64,000 nucleotides of DNA, taken from contig NZ_JAAVLX010000004.1 in the NCBI RefSeq assembly GCF_013114825.1, positions 62,001 to 126,000 of the forward strand, in the 5' to 3' direction. The notes beneath the pieces were generated by a model. That model saw only the letters and a list, made by a program, of their open reading frames with translations, had not been told where the DNA came from and made no database searches. The stretch is from Bradyrhizobium australiense. Its GTDB lineage: Bacteria > Pseudomonadota > Alphaproteobacteria > Rhizobiales > Xanthobacteraceae. Of the stretch, positions 25,802-33,855 are shown piece after piece. Position 1 is the stretch's first letter. Each line of letters opens with the position of its first letter. Made by a program: the position numbers and the translations under genes.

Positions 25802-26155
25802 ATGAGTGGATTCAAGGAGCCGAACTTCGCGGACCGCCAGAAGGCCGCGATGCAGGCGCGGCAGAACAGCCTGAACAAGTTTCGCGCGCAGCCGGGACCC
25901 GACGATCCCGAGGTGAAGCGCCGTCAGGCCGAGCGCGAGGCCATCGCCGCCGCCCGCGCCAAGGCGAGAGAGGCCAAGGAAGCCGAAAAAGCCGAACAGA
26001 AACGTCGCGAGGCCGAGGCCGCCGCGGCGGAGGCGGCCAGAATCGCCCGCGAGAAGGAAGAAGAGGAAGCCAGGCTGGCGGCGGTGGAGGCTGAGCAAAA
26101 GGCCAAGCGCGACGCCCGTTACGCCGCGCGCAAGACCAAGGGCAAGAAGAAGTAG
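25802..26155 (+). CDS. DUF6481 family protein
   Basis: A 117-aa, highly charged, almost wholly helical protein: MSGFKEPNFADRQKAAMQAR, then a long Ala/Glu/Lys/Arg coiled-coil stretch (about residues 35-110) and a basic end, RKTKGKKK. This matches the DUF6481 family, common in alphaproteobacteria, of unknown function. The composition suggests RNA or ribosome binding, but that is a guess. It is a single gene, followed by a dispersed repeat. Confidence 0.87.
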   Translation: MSGFKEPNFADRQKAAMQARQNSLNKFRAQPGPDDPEVKRRQAEREAIAAARAKAREAKEAEKAEQKRREAEAAAAEAARIAREKEEEEARLAAVEAEQKAKRDARYAARKTKGKKK

Positions 26156-26199
26156 GCACGACGCGCATCGCCGTTTCTTGCTGCCGATAGCGCAGCCCC

Positions 26200-26302
26200 C
26201 GTCATCCCGGGCTGGTGCGTCAGCACCAGACCCGGAATCCCGAGATTCCCGGTGCGCAATTGCGCCCCCTGAGGTCTGGTCCTTGACCATCCCGGAATGA
26301 CG
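26200..26302. repeat. Dispersed palindromic repeat
   Basis: About 103 bp, ends CGTCATCCCGGG and CCCGGAATGACG. Inside is a chain of small hairpins: CTGGTGC-GTCA-GCACCAG, CCGGAATCCCGAGATTCCCGG region, and GCGCAATTGCGC. It fills most of the gap between the DUF6481 gene and the MXKDX gene and belongs to the same broad class as the element in pbpC. Confidence 0.7.
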
Positions 26303-26313
26303 GTGCGGCTGGC

Positions 26314-26556
26314 TCAGTTCTTCTTCATGGCGTCGTCTTTTTTCATGCCGTCTTTCATCATACCGTCATGCTTCATGCCGTCCTTCTTCATCATCCCGTC
26401 CTCTTTCTTCATGGCGTCCTTGGACATGGATTCCTTCTTCATGCTGTCGTCCTTGCCCATTTTGTCCTGAGCGAGGGCGGCCGGCGCGAACGCGAGGCCA
26501 AGCGAAACAAGAGCGGCAGAAAGGCCGAGGCCGATACGGGTCGTGGTGGTAGCCAT
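26314..26556 (-). CDS. Pentapeptide MXKDX repeat protein
   Basis: Exported 80-aa protein. ATG 26556 opens a signal peptide (GLGLSAALVSLGLAFAPAAL) cleaved near ALAQD. The whole mature part is built from about ten units of the MxKDx/MKKxx kind, e.g. MGKDDSMKKESMSKDAMKKE and DGMMKDGMKKDDAMKK. Such methionine/lysine/aspartate repeats are known as the MXKDX family; they are periplasmic, of unknown function, possibly metal binding or methionine-oxidation buffering. The protein ends 12 nt from the palindromic repeat. Confidence 0.88.
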   Translation of the reverse strand: MATTTTRIGLGLSAALVSLGLAFAPAALAQDKMGKDDSMKKESMSKDAMKKEDGMMKKDGMKHDGMMKDGMKKDDAMKKN

Positions 26557-26956
26557 GGGATGGGTCCTTGGTTTGGGTTGGCTTCTCGAACGCGACGTTT
26601 GCCGCTTCCCCAACGACGAGGGCGCGACCGGGTTTGTTACCGGCCACGCCCCAAAGTTCTGCAATTCTCACGGTTAGTTGAAGCGGGCAAATTCAAGGCA
26701 GCTAACGCTCCGCGAGTGCCAAAGTTGGACGTATTATTGACGGAGTCTTCTGCGAACGGCTGCTCCCGGGCGGGCGCTGCCAGCGGTATCAGGCTTTGGT
26801 CTGAGGGCTGAAATCAGTGCTTGCCGTCGCGCATCGCCTAGACCTATCACACAGCCTCGAACTATCAGACTAGAGCAACTTCGGATGAAGACCGGCTAAT
26901 ATGGGCTCAAGCCGGTCCGGATCGCCGATCCAAGAACCGTTTGCAGGGGAGAAACC
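26557..26956. other. Intergenic region upstream of TRAP operon 1
   Basis: 400 bp between two divergent genes. No protein-like frame. The only clear site is the TRAP ribosome site GGGGAGA at 26948-26954. I could not identify a convincing operator. Confidence 0.45.
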
Positions 26957-27979
26957 ATGCTCACACGCCGCCATGTCATCGCATCCGCGCTTGCCGCGCC
27001 CGCCGTGCTTCGTTTCGGCACCGGTACCGCCCATGCCGCCACCACGTTGAAGATCTCGCACCAGTTCCCGGGCGGCACCATCGAGAAGGGTGACTTCCGG
27101 GACCGGCTGTGCCGCATGTTCGCCGCTGAAGTCGCCAAGCGCAGCGGCGGCGAGATCGCCGCCGAAATCTATCCGAACTCCTCGTTGATCAAGACCAATG
27201 CGCAGTTCTCGGCGATGCGCAAGGGCGCGCTCGATATCAGCCTCTATCCGATGCCCTATGCCGGCGGCGAATTGCCCGAGACCAATATCGGCCTGATGCC
27301 CGGCCTGGTTGCGACCTACGACCAAGGATTGCGTTGGAAGAAGGAACCGGTCGGCAAGGCGCTGACCGATTTCCTCGCCGACAAGGGCATCATCCTGCTG
27401 ACCTGGATCTGGCAGGCCGGCGGCGTCGCCAGCCGTTCCAAGCCGATCGTCGCCCCGGAAGACGCCAAGGGGTTGAAGGTGCGCGGCGGCTCGCGCGAAA
27501 TGGACATGGTGCTGCAGACCGCGGGCGCCGCCGTGCTGTCGGTGCCATCCAACGAAATCTACGCCGCGATGCAGACCGGCGCCTGCGACGCCGGCATCAC
27601 CTCCTCTACCAGCCTGATCTCGTTCCGCCTCGAGGAGGTCGCAAAATCGCTAACCTCGGGCGCCGGCGCTTCCTACTGGTTCATGCTGGAGCCCTTGATG
27701 ATGTCGAAGGCGATCTTCGACAAATTGCCGAAGAAACAGCAGGACATCATCCTCTCCGTCGGCAGCGAGCTGGAAGCATTCGGCCGCAAGGGCGCGCAGG
27801 ACGACGATGTCGAGGTCGCCAAGGTCTATGAGAAGGCTGGCGCCAAGGTCAGCAAGCTCGATGTCGCAACCGTCGGCAAGTGGCGTGACATTGCGCGCGA
27901 CACCGCCTGGAAGGACTACAGCGCCAAGACGGCAATGTCGGCCAATCTGCTGAAGCTTGCCAGCGACGTTGCCGCATGA
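26957..27979 (+). CDS. TRAP transporter substrate-binding protein (DctP type)
   Basis: Periplasmic solute receptor of a TRAP transporter, 340 aa. The N-terminus LTRRHVIASALAAPAVL looks like a Tat signal. Family features are present: LKISHQFPGGTIEKGDFRDR, the LKVRGGSREMDMVLQTAGA segment (with the conserved ligand-binding arginine) and PSNEIYAAMQTGACDA. The substrate is probably an organic acid; nothing here fixes it. Translationally coupled to the small permease (ATGA overlap). No enzyme genes accompany this operon. Confidence 0.92.
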   Translation: MLTRRHVIASALAAPAVLRFGTGTAHAATTLKISHQFPGGTIEKGDFRDRLCRMFAAEVAKRSGGEIAAEIYPNSSLIKTNAQFSAMRKGALDISLYPMPYAGGELPETNIGLMPGLVATYDQGLRWKKEPVGKALTDFLADKGIILLTWIWQAGGVASRSKPIVAPEDAKGLKVRGGSREMDMVLQTAGAAVLSVPSNEIYAAMQTGACDAGITSSTSLISFRLEEVAKSLTSGAGASYWFMLEPLMMSKAIFDKLPKKQQDIILSVGSELEAFGRKGAQDDDVEVAKVYEKAGAKVSKLDVATVGKWRDIARDTAWKDYSAKTAMSANLLKLASDVAA

Positions 27980-28530
27980 TGCATGGTCCGCTTCCGGATC
28001 AACAGGACCATTCCAAGGCCGCCACGGGCAACCCGCTCGTGGCGGCGCTCGGCCAGGTAGTGGCGCTGTGCAACAGCGTCATTGTGGTCTTTGCCGCGCT
28101 CGCGCTGATCGCGGCCTGCGTGATCCTCAGTTACAGCGTGCTCGGCCGCGCCCTGTTCCACAGCCCCAACTATTGGCAGGACGAGGCCGCGGTATTTCTG
28201 CTCGTCGGTGCCACCTTCATGACCGCGGCCTATGTGCAGGGCCAGCGCGGCCATATCGGCATCGAAGCCTTTGTCGGACTGATGTCGCCATTCGCCAATC
28301 GCATCCGGCTGTGGCTGGTCGATGTCGCAAGCCTGTTGTTCTGCGCCTTCTTTGCCTGGAAATCCTGGACGCTGGCGCATGAGGCTTACGTCGACGGGCA
28401 GGTGTCGAACTCGATGTGGTCGCCCCCGCTGGCGATCCCCTACGTGCTGATGGCGCTCGGCATGACGCTGTTGTGCCTGCAGATCCTGTTGCAGATCATT
28501 ATTCCCTTTGCTGGTGCTTCACGTCGATGA
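27976..28530 (+). CDS. TRAP transporter small permease (DctQ type)
   Basis: Four-helix membrane subunit, 184 aa. Typical DctQ features: SYSVLGRALFHSPNYWQDEA in the first loop and AAYVQGQRGHIGIEAFVGLM. Two ATG codons in a row (27976 and 27979) are possible starts; both overlap the dctP stop. It couples the large permease to the receptor. Second gene of the three-gene operon. Confidence 0.92.
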   Translation: MMHGPLPDQQDHSKAATGNPLVAALGQVVALCNSVIVVFAALALIAACVILSYSVLGRALFHSPNYWQDEAAVFLLVGATFMTAAYVQGQRGHIGIEAFVGLMSPFANRIRLWLVDVASLLFCAFFAWKSWTLAHEAYVDGQVSNSMWSPPLAIPYVLMALGMTLLCLQILLQIIIPFAGASRR

Positions 28531-29885
28531 GCGTTCTCGGAATTGGTATCAGTTACGGTTTGGCGACCTTATTCGCGATGTTTTCCGGCATGCCCATTGC
28601 CTTTGCGCTGGGCGCCGTCGCCGTCGTCTTCATGGCGATCTACATGCCGACGGCCTCCCTCGATACCGTGACGCAGAACGTCTACGAGGAAATGGCCTCG
28701 ATCACGCTGTTGTCGATTCCGCTGTTCATCCTCAAGGGAGCCGCGATCGGCAAATCCCGCGCCGGTCAGGACCTCTATTCGGCGCTGCATGCCTGGCTGC
28801 ATCGCGTGCCGGGCGGGCTCGGCGTCGCCAACGTGTTCGCCTGCGCGCTGTTTGCGGCGATGGCTGGCTCCTCGCCGGCGACCTGCTCGGCGATCGGTTC
28901 GGCCGGCATTCCCGAGATGCGCAAGCGCGGCTATTCCGGCGGCTTTGCCGCAGGCATCATCGCCGCCGGCGGCACGCTCGGCATTCTGCTGCCGCCCTCG
29001 ATCACCATGATCCTGTTCGCGGTCGCCGCGGAGAAATCGCTGGGACGGCTGTTCCTCGCCGGCATCGGGCCGGGACTGCTGCTGGTGACCCTGTTCGGCA
29101 TCTATGCGGTGCTGCGCTTCCGCAAGGAATTCGCTGCGGCGCAGGCGCTCTACGAGAAGACCGGAACGGAATCCGCGATCCTGCACCGGGACGAATTCAC
29201 CATGGCCGAGCGTTTCACCATGCTGCCGCGGGTGATCCCGTTCGTGCTGCTGCTCACCGGCGTGATGATCGCGCTGTATGGCGGCTACGCGACACCCTCG
29301 GAAACTGCCGGCCTCGGCGGCCTGTTGGCGCTGGTACTGATCGCGGTGATCTACAGCGTATGGCGGCCGAGCGACCTGTCGCCGATCCTGAAATCCACCA
29401 TCCGCGAATCCACCATGCTGATGATGATCATCGGCATGTCGCTGCTCTATTCATATGTGATGAGCTATTTGCACATCTCGCAATCGGCAGCGGAATCCAT
29501 CGTCGCCATGCATCTGCCGCGCTGGGAATTGCTGGCCGCGATCCTCTTGATGGTGGTGGTGCTCGGCTTCTTCCTGCCGCCGGTGTCGATCATCCTGATG
29601 ACCGCGCCGATCATCCTGCCGCCGCTGCGCGCCGCCAATTTCGACATCATCTGGTTCGGCGTGGTCATGACCATCGTGATGGAGATGGGCCTGATCCACC
29701 CGCCGGTCGGATTGAACATCTTCGTCATCCGCAACGTCGCGCCCGACGTTCCCCTGAGCGAGGTGATCTGGGGCACGCTGCCCTTCGTGCTGCTGATGAT
29801 GCTGGCGGTGCTGCTGCTGTGCTTCTTCCCGGGGATTTCGACCTGGCTGCCGGATCTGGTGATGGGCCCGGACGGGGGGCGGTAG
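28527..29885 (+). CDS. TRAP transporter large permease (DctM type)
   Basis: Transport subunit of the TRAP system, 452 aa with about 12 hydrophobic segments. ATG 28527 overlaps the stop of the small permease; upstream extension would lie inside that gene. DctM landmarks: FSGMPIAFALGAVAVV, AMAGSSPATCSAIGSAGIPE and GLIHPPVGLNIFVIRNVAPD. Probably a Na+-coupled importer. The repeat at 29897 follows directly. Confidence 0.94.
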   Translation: MSVLGIGISYGLATLFAMFSGMPIAFALGAVAVVFMAIYMPTASLDTVTQNVYEEMASITLLSIPLFILKGAAIGKSRAGQDLYSALHAWLHRVPGGLGVANVFACALFAAMAGSSPATCSAIGSAGIPEMRKRGYSGGFAAGIIAAGGTLGILLPPSITMILFAVAAEKSLGRLFLAGIGPGLLLVTLFGIYAVLRFRKEFAAAQALYEKTGTESAILHRDEFTMAERFTMLPRVIPFVLLLTGVMIALYGGYATPSETAGLGGLLALVLIAVIYSVWRPSDLSPILKSTIRESTMLMMIIGMSLLYSYVMSYLHISQSAAESIVAMHLPRWELLAAILLMVVVLGFFLPPVSIILMTAPIILPPLRAANFDIIWFGVVMTIVMEMGLIHPPVGLNIFVIRNVAPDVPLSEVIWGTLPFVLLMMLAVLLLCFFPGISTWLPDLVMGPDGGR

Positions 29886-29896
29886 GCTCTCTCACC

Positions 29897-30018
29897 CGTC
29901 ATTGCGAGGAGCACAAGCGACGAAGCAATCCATCTCTCCTCGCGTGTGGAGGGATGGATTGCTTCGTGGACCCTATCATCGGGCGCGCATTCGCGCGACC
30001 CGTTGGCTCGCAATGACG
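29897..30018. repeat. Dispersed palindromic repeat
   Basis: 122 bp with outer arms CGTCATTGCGAGG / CTCGCAATGACG and an inner hairpin CGAAGCAATCCATC (29921-29934) / GATGGATTGCTTCG (29953-29966), 14 bp perfect. This looks like the element common between convergent genes in Bradyrhizobium genomes. It lies between the ends of dctM and the GntR gene and may serve as a bidirectional terminator. Confidence 0.75.
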
Positions 30019-30038
30019 TGGTGGGTCCGCTACTCGCT

Positions 30039-30728
30039 TCACCGCCCGCCCGCAATCGTCCCTGCGCCCACCACCTGCAATAAATCCGTCCGCACTGCCT
30101 CGATATGCTGCTCCAGAAAACGGCAGGCCTTCTCGATCTCTTTCGCCCGGCACAACGCGATCAAATGGGCGTGTTCCTTTTCGGCTGTGCCCATCGCTTT
30201 GGTATTCGAGAGCTGCAGGCGCGTGTAGCGGTCGCTGGTCTGCAAGAGCGCCACGACGATCGCCTTGGTACGCGGCTGTCGGGCGTGAACGTAGAGCGCC
30301 ATATGGAAGTCGGCATTGAGCTGCCCCCATTCGCTGACGTTGCGCGCCTTGATCGCCTTTTCAAAGCGCTTCTGAATGTCGTCCAGCCCGGCAAAATCCT
30401 TTTGCGAAAAATGCGGCGCCGACTGCGCCAACAGTCGCGGCTCCATGATCCCTCGGAGATCGAATACGTCGTTGATTTCGTCTAGCGACAGCTCGGAGAC
30501 GATCGCGCCCTTTTGCGGGACGATACGCACCAGCCCCTCCGCCTCGAGCTGAAACAGCGCTTCGCGCACGGGAATCCGGCTGACGCCGTATGCCTCGCCC
30601 AGCGCATCCTGCCGCAGTTGGGAGCCGGCCGGATAAGTCCCGTCGAGAATCGACTGCCTGAGCTGATCGACGATCGCAGCCGACAGCGTTCGGTGCTTCA
30701 GCGGGACTTTCATTTGATCTTCCGTCAT
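30039..30728 (-). CDS. GntR-family regulator, FCD type
   Basis: FadR-subfamily repressor, 229 aa from ATG 30728, with GGAAAGG upstream. Winged helix domain about 12-80 (SAAIVDQLRQSILDGTYPAG and SRIPVREALFQLEAEGLV), FCD domain about 88-220 with metal-binding histidines implied by NADFHMALYVHARQP. It is divergent from the second TRAP operon. A perfect palindrome in the shared region (30821-30839) is the likely operator, so it probably controls that operon and itself. Its 3' end faces TRAP operon 1. Confidence 0.88.
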   Translation of the reverse strand: MTEDQMKVPLKHRTLSAAIVDQLRQSILDGTYPAGSQLRQDALGEAYGVSRIPVREALFQLEAEGLVRIVPQKGAIVSELSLDEINDVFDLRGIMEPRLLAQSAPHFSQKDFAGLDDIQKRFEKAIKARNVSEWGQLNADFHMALYVHARQPRTKAIVVALLQTSDRYTRLQLSNTKAMGTAEKEHAHLIALCRAKEIEKACRFLEQHIEAVRTDLLQVVGAGTIAGGR

Positions 30729-30812
30729 GGCCAGCCTTTCCCATCGGGCGGCCCTGTTTCGCACGTTGACATGGTCCTGCCCCAGCAAAAGCTGAGCGAC
30801 CACAATCTCCAT

Positions 30813-30839
30813 TTGACAAGATTGTATAAATTATACAAT
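30813..30839 (+). promoter_or_regulatory. Putative promoter -35 and palindromic GntR operator
   Basis: TTGACA at 30813-30818 is followed by the perfect palindrome ATTGTATAA-A-TTATACAAT (30821-30839), in an otherwise GC-rich window. The palindrome lies where the spacer and -10 would be, so a bound repressor would block RNA polymerase. It is 42 nt before the TRAP 2 start and 93 nt before the GntR start. Confidence 0.7.
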
Positions 30840-30881
30840 TTCGAATGGCACGAGAAATCTTGACGGGCAGCGGGGCTCTTT

Positions 30882-31505
30882 ATGATCGAGCAGGCGATTG
30901 CGGACATGCCGGCGTTCAGCGCCCGGCGGATCGTTATTAGGGCTTCGAGCCTCCTGCTCGCTTTCGAGCGCATCGCCTTGATGGGGCTGATGTATCTGCT
31001 AACGGCGCTCATCCTGGTGAACGTCGTCACCCGCTATTCGCATTTCCCGATCTACTGGATCGATGAATCCGCCGTCTATTGCGTGGTCTGGCTGACCTTC
31101 ATCGGCGCCTCCGCGATGACGCGGCTGCGGCTCGATTTTGCTGTCGCGATGCTGACCGAGCGTCTCTCGGCGCGACATCAGAAGTTCGCGAAGATCATTG
31201 CCACGGGCATGGTCGTCGTGTTCGGCGTCGCCCTGATCATCACCTGCTTTCTCTGGATGGATCCGATCGGGCTCGCCCGCGCCGGCTTCGATGCGCGTAA
31301 GCTCGCTGCCGAAACATTCAATTTCCTCTACACCGAACGCACTCAGACGCTGAACTGGCCGACCTGGGTGCTCTATCTGACGCTGCCGATCTTCGCGGTC
31401 TCCATGACCGTCCATGGTTTGGCAAACCTGCTCGAAGATCTCGAACTGGTGCGGCGGACGCCGCCGAAAGGTTTTCAGCTCTCCGAACTCGACGGGGTCA
31501 ACTAG
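30882..31505 (+). CDS. TRAP transporter small permease (DctQ type)
   Basis: Four-helix membrane subunit, 207 aa, of the second TRAP transporter. Features: NVVTRYSHFPIYWIDESAVY in the first loop, then VVWLTFIGASAMTRLRLDFA. It has a longer cytoplasmic tail than usual (about 30 residues after the last span, LEDLELVRRTPPKGF). First gene of the operon here; the receptor gene comes last, reverse of TRAP operon 1. Confidence 0.9.
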   Translation: MIEQAIADMPAFSARRIVIRASSLLLAFERIALMGLMYLLTALILVNVVTRYSHFPIYWIDESAVYCVVWLTFIGASAMTRLRLDFAVAMLTERLSARHQKFAKIIATGMVVVFGVALIITCFLWMDPIGLARAGFDARKLAAETFNFLYTERTQTLNWPTWVLYLTLPIFAVSMTVHGLANLLEDLELVRRTPPKGFQLSELDGVN

Positions 31506-32770
31506 TGATCACGTCAGCTGCCTTCATCGCGATCATGCTGGTCGGCGTGCCGATCGGTCTTTGCCTCTGCCTTGCCGGGTTCGTCTACATCATCGCATCG
31601 GGAAATCCGGTGCTGTTCCAGTCCTACCCGCTGCAACTCTTCGGCGGTGTCGACAGCTATGGCCTGATTGCCATCCCGCTGTTCATCCTGATCGGCGAGA
31701 TCATGAATGGCGGCGGCATCACCCGGCGCATCGTCGATATGGCAATGGCCTTTGTCGGTTCGCTGAAGGGTGGGCTCGCCTACGTCAACATCCTCGCCAA
31801 CATGTTCATCTCCTCTATCCTGGGATCTGCGACCGCCCAGGTCGCCATCATGGCCCAGATCATGGTGCCCGAGATGGAGAAGAAGGGCTACGACAAGACC
31901 TTTGCGGCCGGACTGACTGCCTATGGCGGCATGCTCGGGCCGATCATCCCGCCCTCGGTAATGTTCGTCGTCTACAGCGTATTGGCGCAGGTCTCGGTCA
32001 GCGACATGCTGATTGCCGGCATCGTGCCGGGTGTCATTCTGACGGTGATGTTCTGCGTCGTCATCGCGCTGATGGGATATGTCTACAATTATCCCAAGGC
32101 CGATTATCAGACGCCGCGGCAGCGGGTGGCGACGATCCTGCGGACATCGCCGACCCTGCTGATTCCAATCGTGATCGTCGGCAGCATTTTGGGCGGGCTC
32201 GCCAACGCGACGGAATCCGCGGCCGTCGGCGCGGTAGCCGCGGCGCTGGTCGGAAAATTCTGGACCAAGGAGTTCAGGTTTTCGCAGCTCCCGCAGATGA
32301 TGCTGCGCGCTGGAATCTATTCGGCCATCGTGTTGTTCCTGGTCGCCGCGGCGGCCGTGTTCTCCTGGGTGCTGATCTTCGGCAAGGTGCCGCAGGAGAC
32401 CGCAGGCTGGATCCAGTCCGTCGCCAAGGATCCCGTCAGCTTCATGCTGCTTTGTAACGTGATCCTGCTGGTGATCGGCACGGTGATCGACGGCATTCCC
32501 GGCCTGATCATGACGGTGCCGATCCTGCTGCCGGTCGCGACCGAGATCTATCATATCGACCCGCGCCAGTTCGGCGTGGTCCTGGTGATCAACCTGGTGC
32601 TCGGATTGCTCTCACCTCCGGTCGGTCTTTGCTTCTTCGTTGCCGCAGCCGTCACCGGCGCCAAGCCAGGCAAGATGTTCATGGTGACGCTGCCGCTGTT
32701 CGGCGTCTCCTGCATCCTGCTGGTGCTGCTCTCGCTCTATCCCTTCCTCTCGCTCGTCCTCATCAAGTAG
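31505..32770 (+). CDS. TRAP transporter large permease (DctM type)
   Basis: Transport subunit, 421 aa, about 12 membrane segments. It starts at GTG 31505, sharing one base with the previous stop (TAGTGATC). DctM landmarks: NILANMFISSILGSATAQVA, GGMLGPIIPPSVMFVVY and LVLGLLSPPVGLCFFVAAAV. Similarity to the 28527 product is general, not that of a recent duplicate. Confidence 0.93.
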   Translation: MITSAAFIAIMLVGVPIGLCLCLAGFVYIIASGNPVLFQSYPLQLFGGVDSYGLIAIPLFILIGEIMNGGGITRRIVDMAMAFVGSLKGGLAYVNILANMFISSILGSATAQVAIMAQIMVPEMEKKGYDKTFAAGLTAYGGMLGPIIPPSVMFVVYSVLAQVSVSDMLIAGIVPGVILTVMFCVVIALMGYVYNYPKADYQTPRQRVATILRTSPTLLIPIVIVGSILGGLANATESAAVGAVAAALVGKFWTKEFRFSQLPQMMLRAGIYSAIVLFLVAAAAVFSWVLIFGKVPQETAGWIQSVAKDPVSFMLLCNVILLVIGTVIDGIPGLIMTVPILLPVATEIYHIDPRQFGVVLVINLVLGLLSPPVGLCFFVAAAVTGAKPGKMFMVTLPLFGVSCILLVLLSLYPFLSLVLIK

Positions 32771-32796
32771 ATCCAAACCCTTAAAGGAGCCTCGCC

Positions 32797-33780
32797 ATGT
32801 CACTTTCACGTCGCCGCTTCCTTGCCGCCAGCGCCACCGTGCCGCTGTTCGCGCCGTCGCTGGCGCTGGCGCAAGCCAAGGAATTCCGCCTCGGCCTGAT
32901 CACGCCCAATGGTCATTCCTGGAACAAGGCAGCGCTAAAACTCGGCGACGATCTCAAGGCCGCCACCAACGGCCGCCTGACCATGACGGTGTTTCACTCC
33001 GGCCAGCTCGGCAACGAGCCGGCGATGATGCAGCAATTGCAGTCCGGCGCGCTCGACATGGGCTTCATCCAGGCCGCCGAGCTCGGCTCGCGCGTGCCGC
33101 ATATCGCGGCGATCAATGCGCCCTACATCGTGCGTTCGACGCCGTCGGTCGCCAAATTCGTCCGCCATCCCGCCGCGATCAAGCTGTTCGACGTACTGCC
33201 GCAGGAAACCGGAACGATCGGCCTCGGCTGGGGCATCACCGGCATGCGCGCCATCTTCTCGTCGAAGGACCTGACGTCGCTCGCCGATATCAAGGGCATG
33301 AAGCTGCGCATCAACCCGACGCCGGTTTACCGCGATTTCTATTCGTCGCTCGGCGCGGCACCGACGCCGATCCCGACGCCCCAGGTGTTTGATGCGATGG
33401 CGAACGGCCAGGTCGACGGCCTTGAGGCGGACCTGGAATTCTCCTGGAACCAGCGCTTTGACAAAGTGTCAAAAGTCATCCTGCAGATGAATGCCGTCTT
33501 CATGCCGATGGCAGCCGTCGTCTCCGGCCGCGTCTGGCAGTCGCTGCCGGCGGCCGACCGGGAGCTGATCACCAAGACCGTTAGATCCACGCTCGATGCG
33601 CAGATCGACGAACTGGCCGGCAATGAGCCCAAGCTGATCGAGAACTTCAAGAGCGCGCCGATCCCGATTCGCCAGGTCCCGGCCGGGGATACCGAAGCGG
33701 TCATCGCCGAATTCGACAAGATCTGGCTGCCCAAGGCCCCTGTTCTTGCCGAGCTGCGAAAAGTCGGCGCGACGCTCTGA
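32797..33780 (+). CDS. TRAP transporter substrate-binding protein (DctP type)
   Basis: Periplasmic receptor, 327 aa, preceded by AAAGGAG. The N-terminus LSRRRFLAASATVPLFAPSL is a good Tat signal with SRRRFLA. Family landmarks: FHSGQLGNEPAMMQQLQSGA, MKLRINPTPVYRDFY (ligand arginine) and AMANGQVDGLEADLEF. The operon continues with a DapA-type enzyme 75 nt downstream, so the imported compound may be a 2-keto-acid-related sugar acid or amino acid derivative. Confidence 0.93.
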   Translation: MSLSRRRFLAASATVPLFAPSLALAQAKEFRLGLITPNGHSWNKAALKLGDDLKAATNGRLTMTVFHSGQLGNEPAMMQQLQSGALDMGFIQAAELGSRVPHIAAINAPYIVRSTPSVAKFVRHPAAIKLFDVLPQETGTIGLGWGITGMRAIFSSKDLTSLADIKGMKLRINPTPVYRDFYSSLGAAPTPIPTPQVFDAMANGQVDGLEADLEFSWNQRFDKVSKVILQMNAVFMPMAAVVSGRVWQSLPAADRELITKTVRSTLDAQIDELAGNEPKLIENFKSAPIPIRQVPAGDTEAVIAEFDKIWLPKAPVLAELRKVGATL

Positions 33781-33855
33781 TCCCACGCCTATCGCCTTCA
33801 TGCAAAGCCCGCGGATGCGCCAATCCGCCGGAACAATTCCAATTGGAGCCAAACA

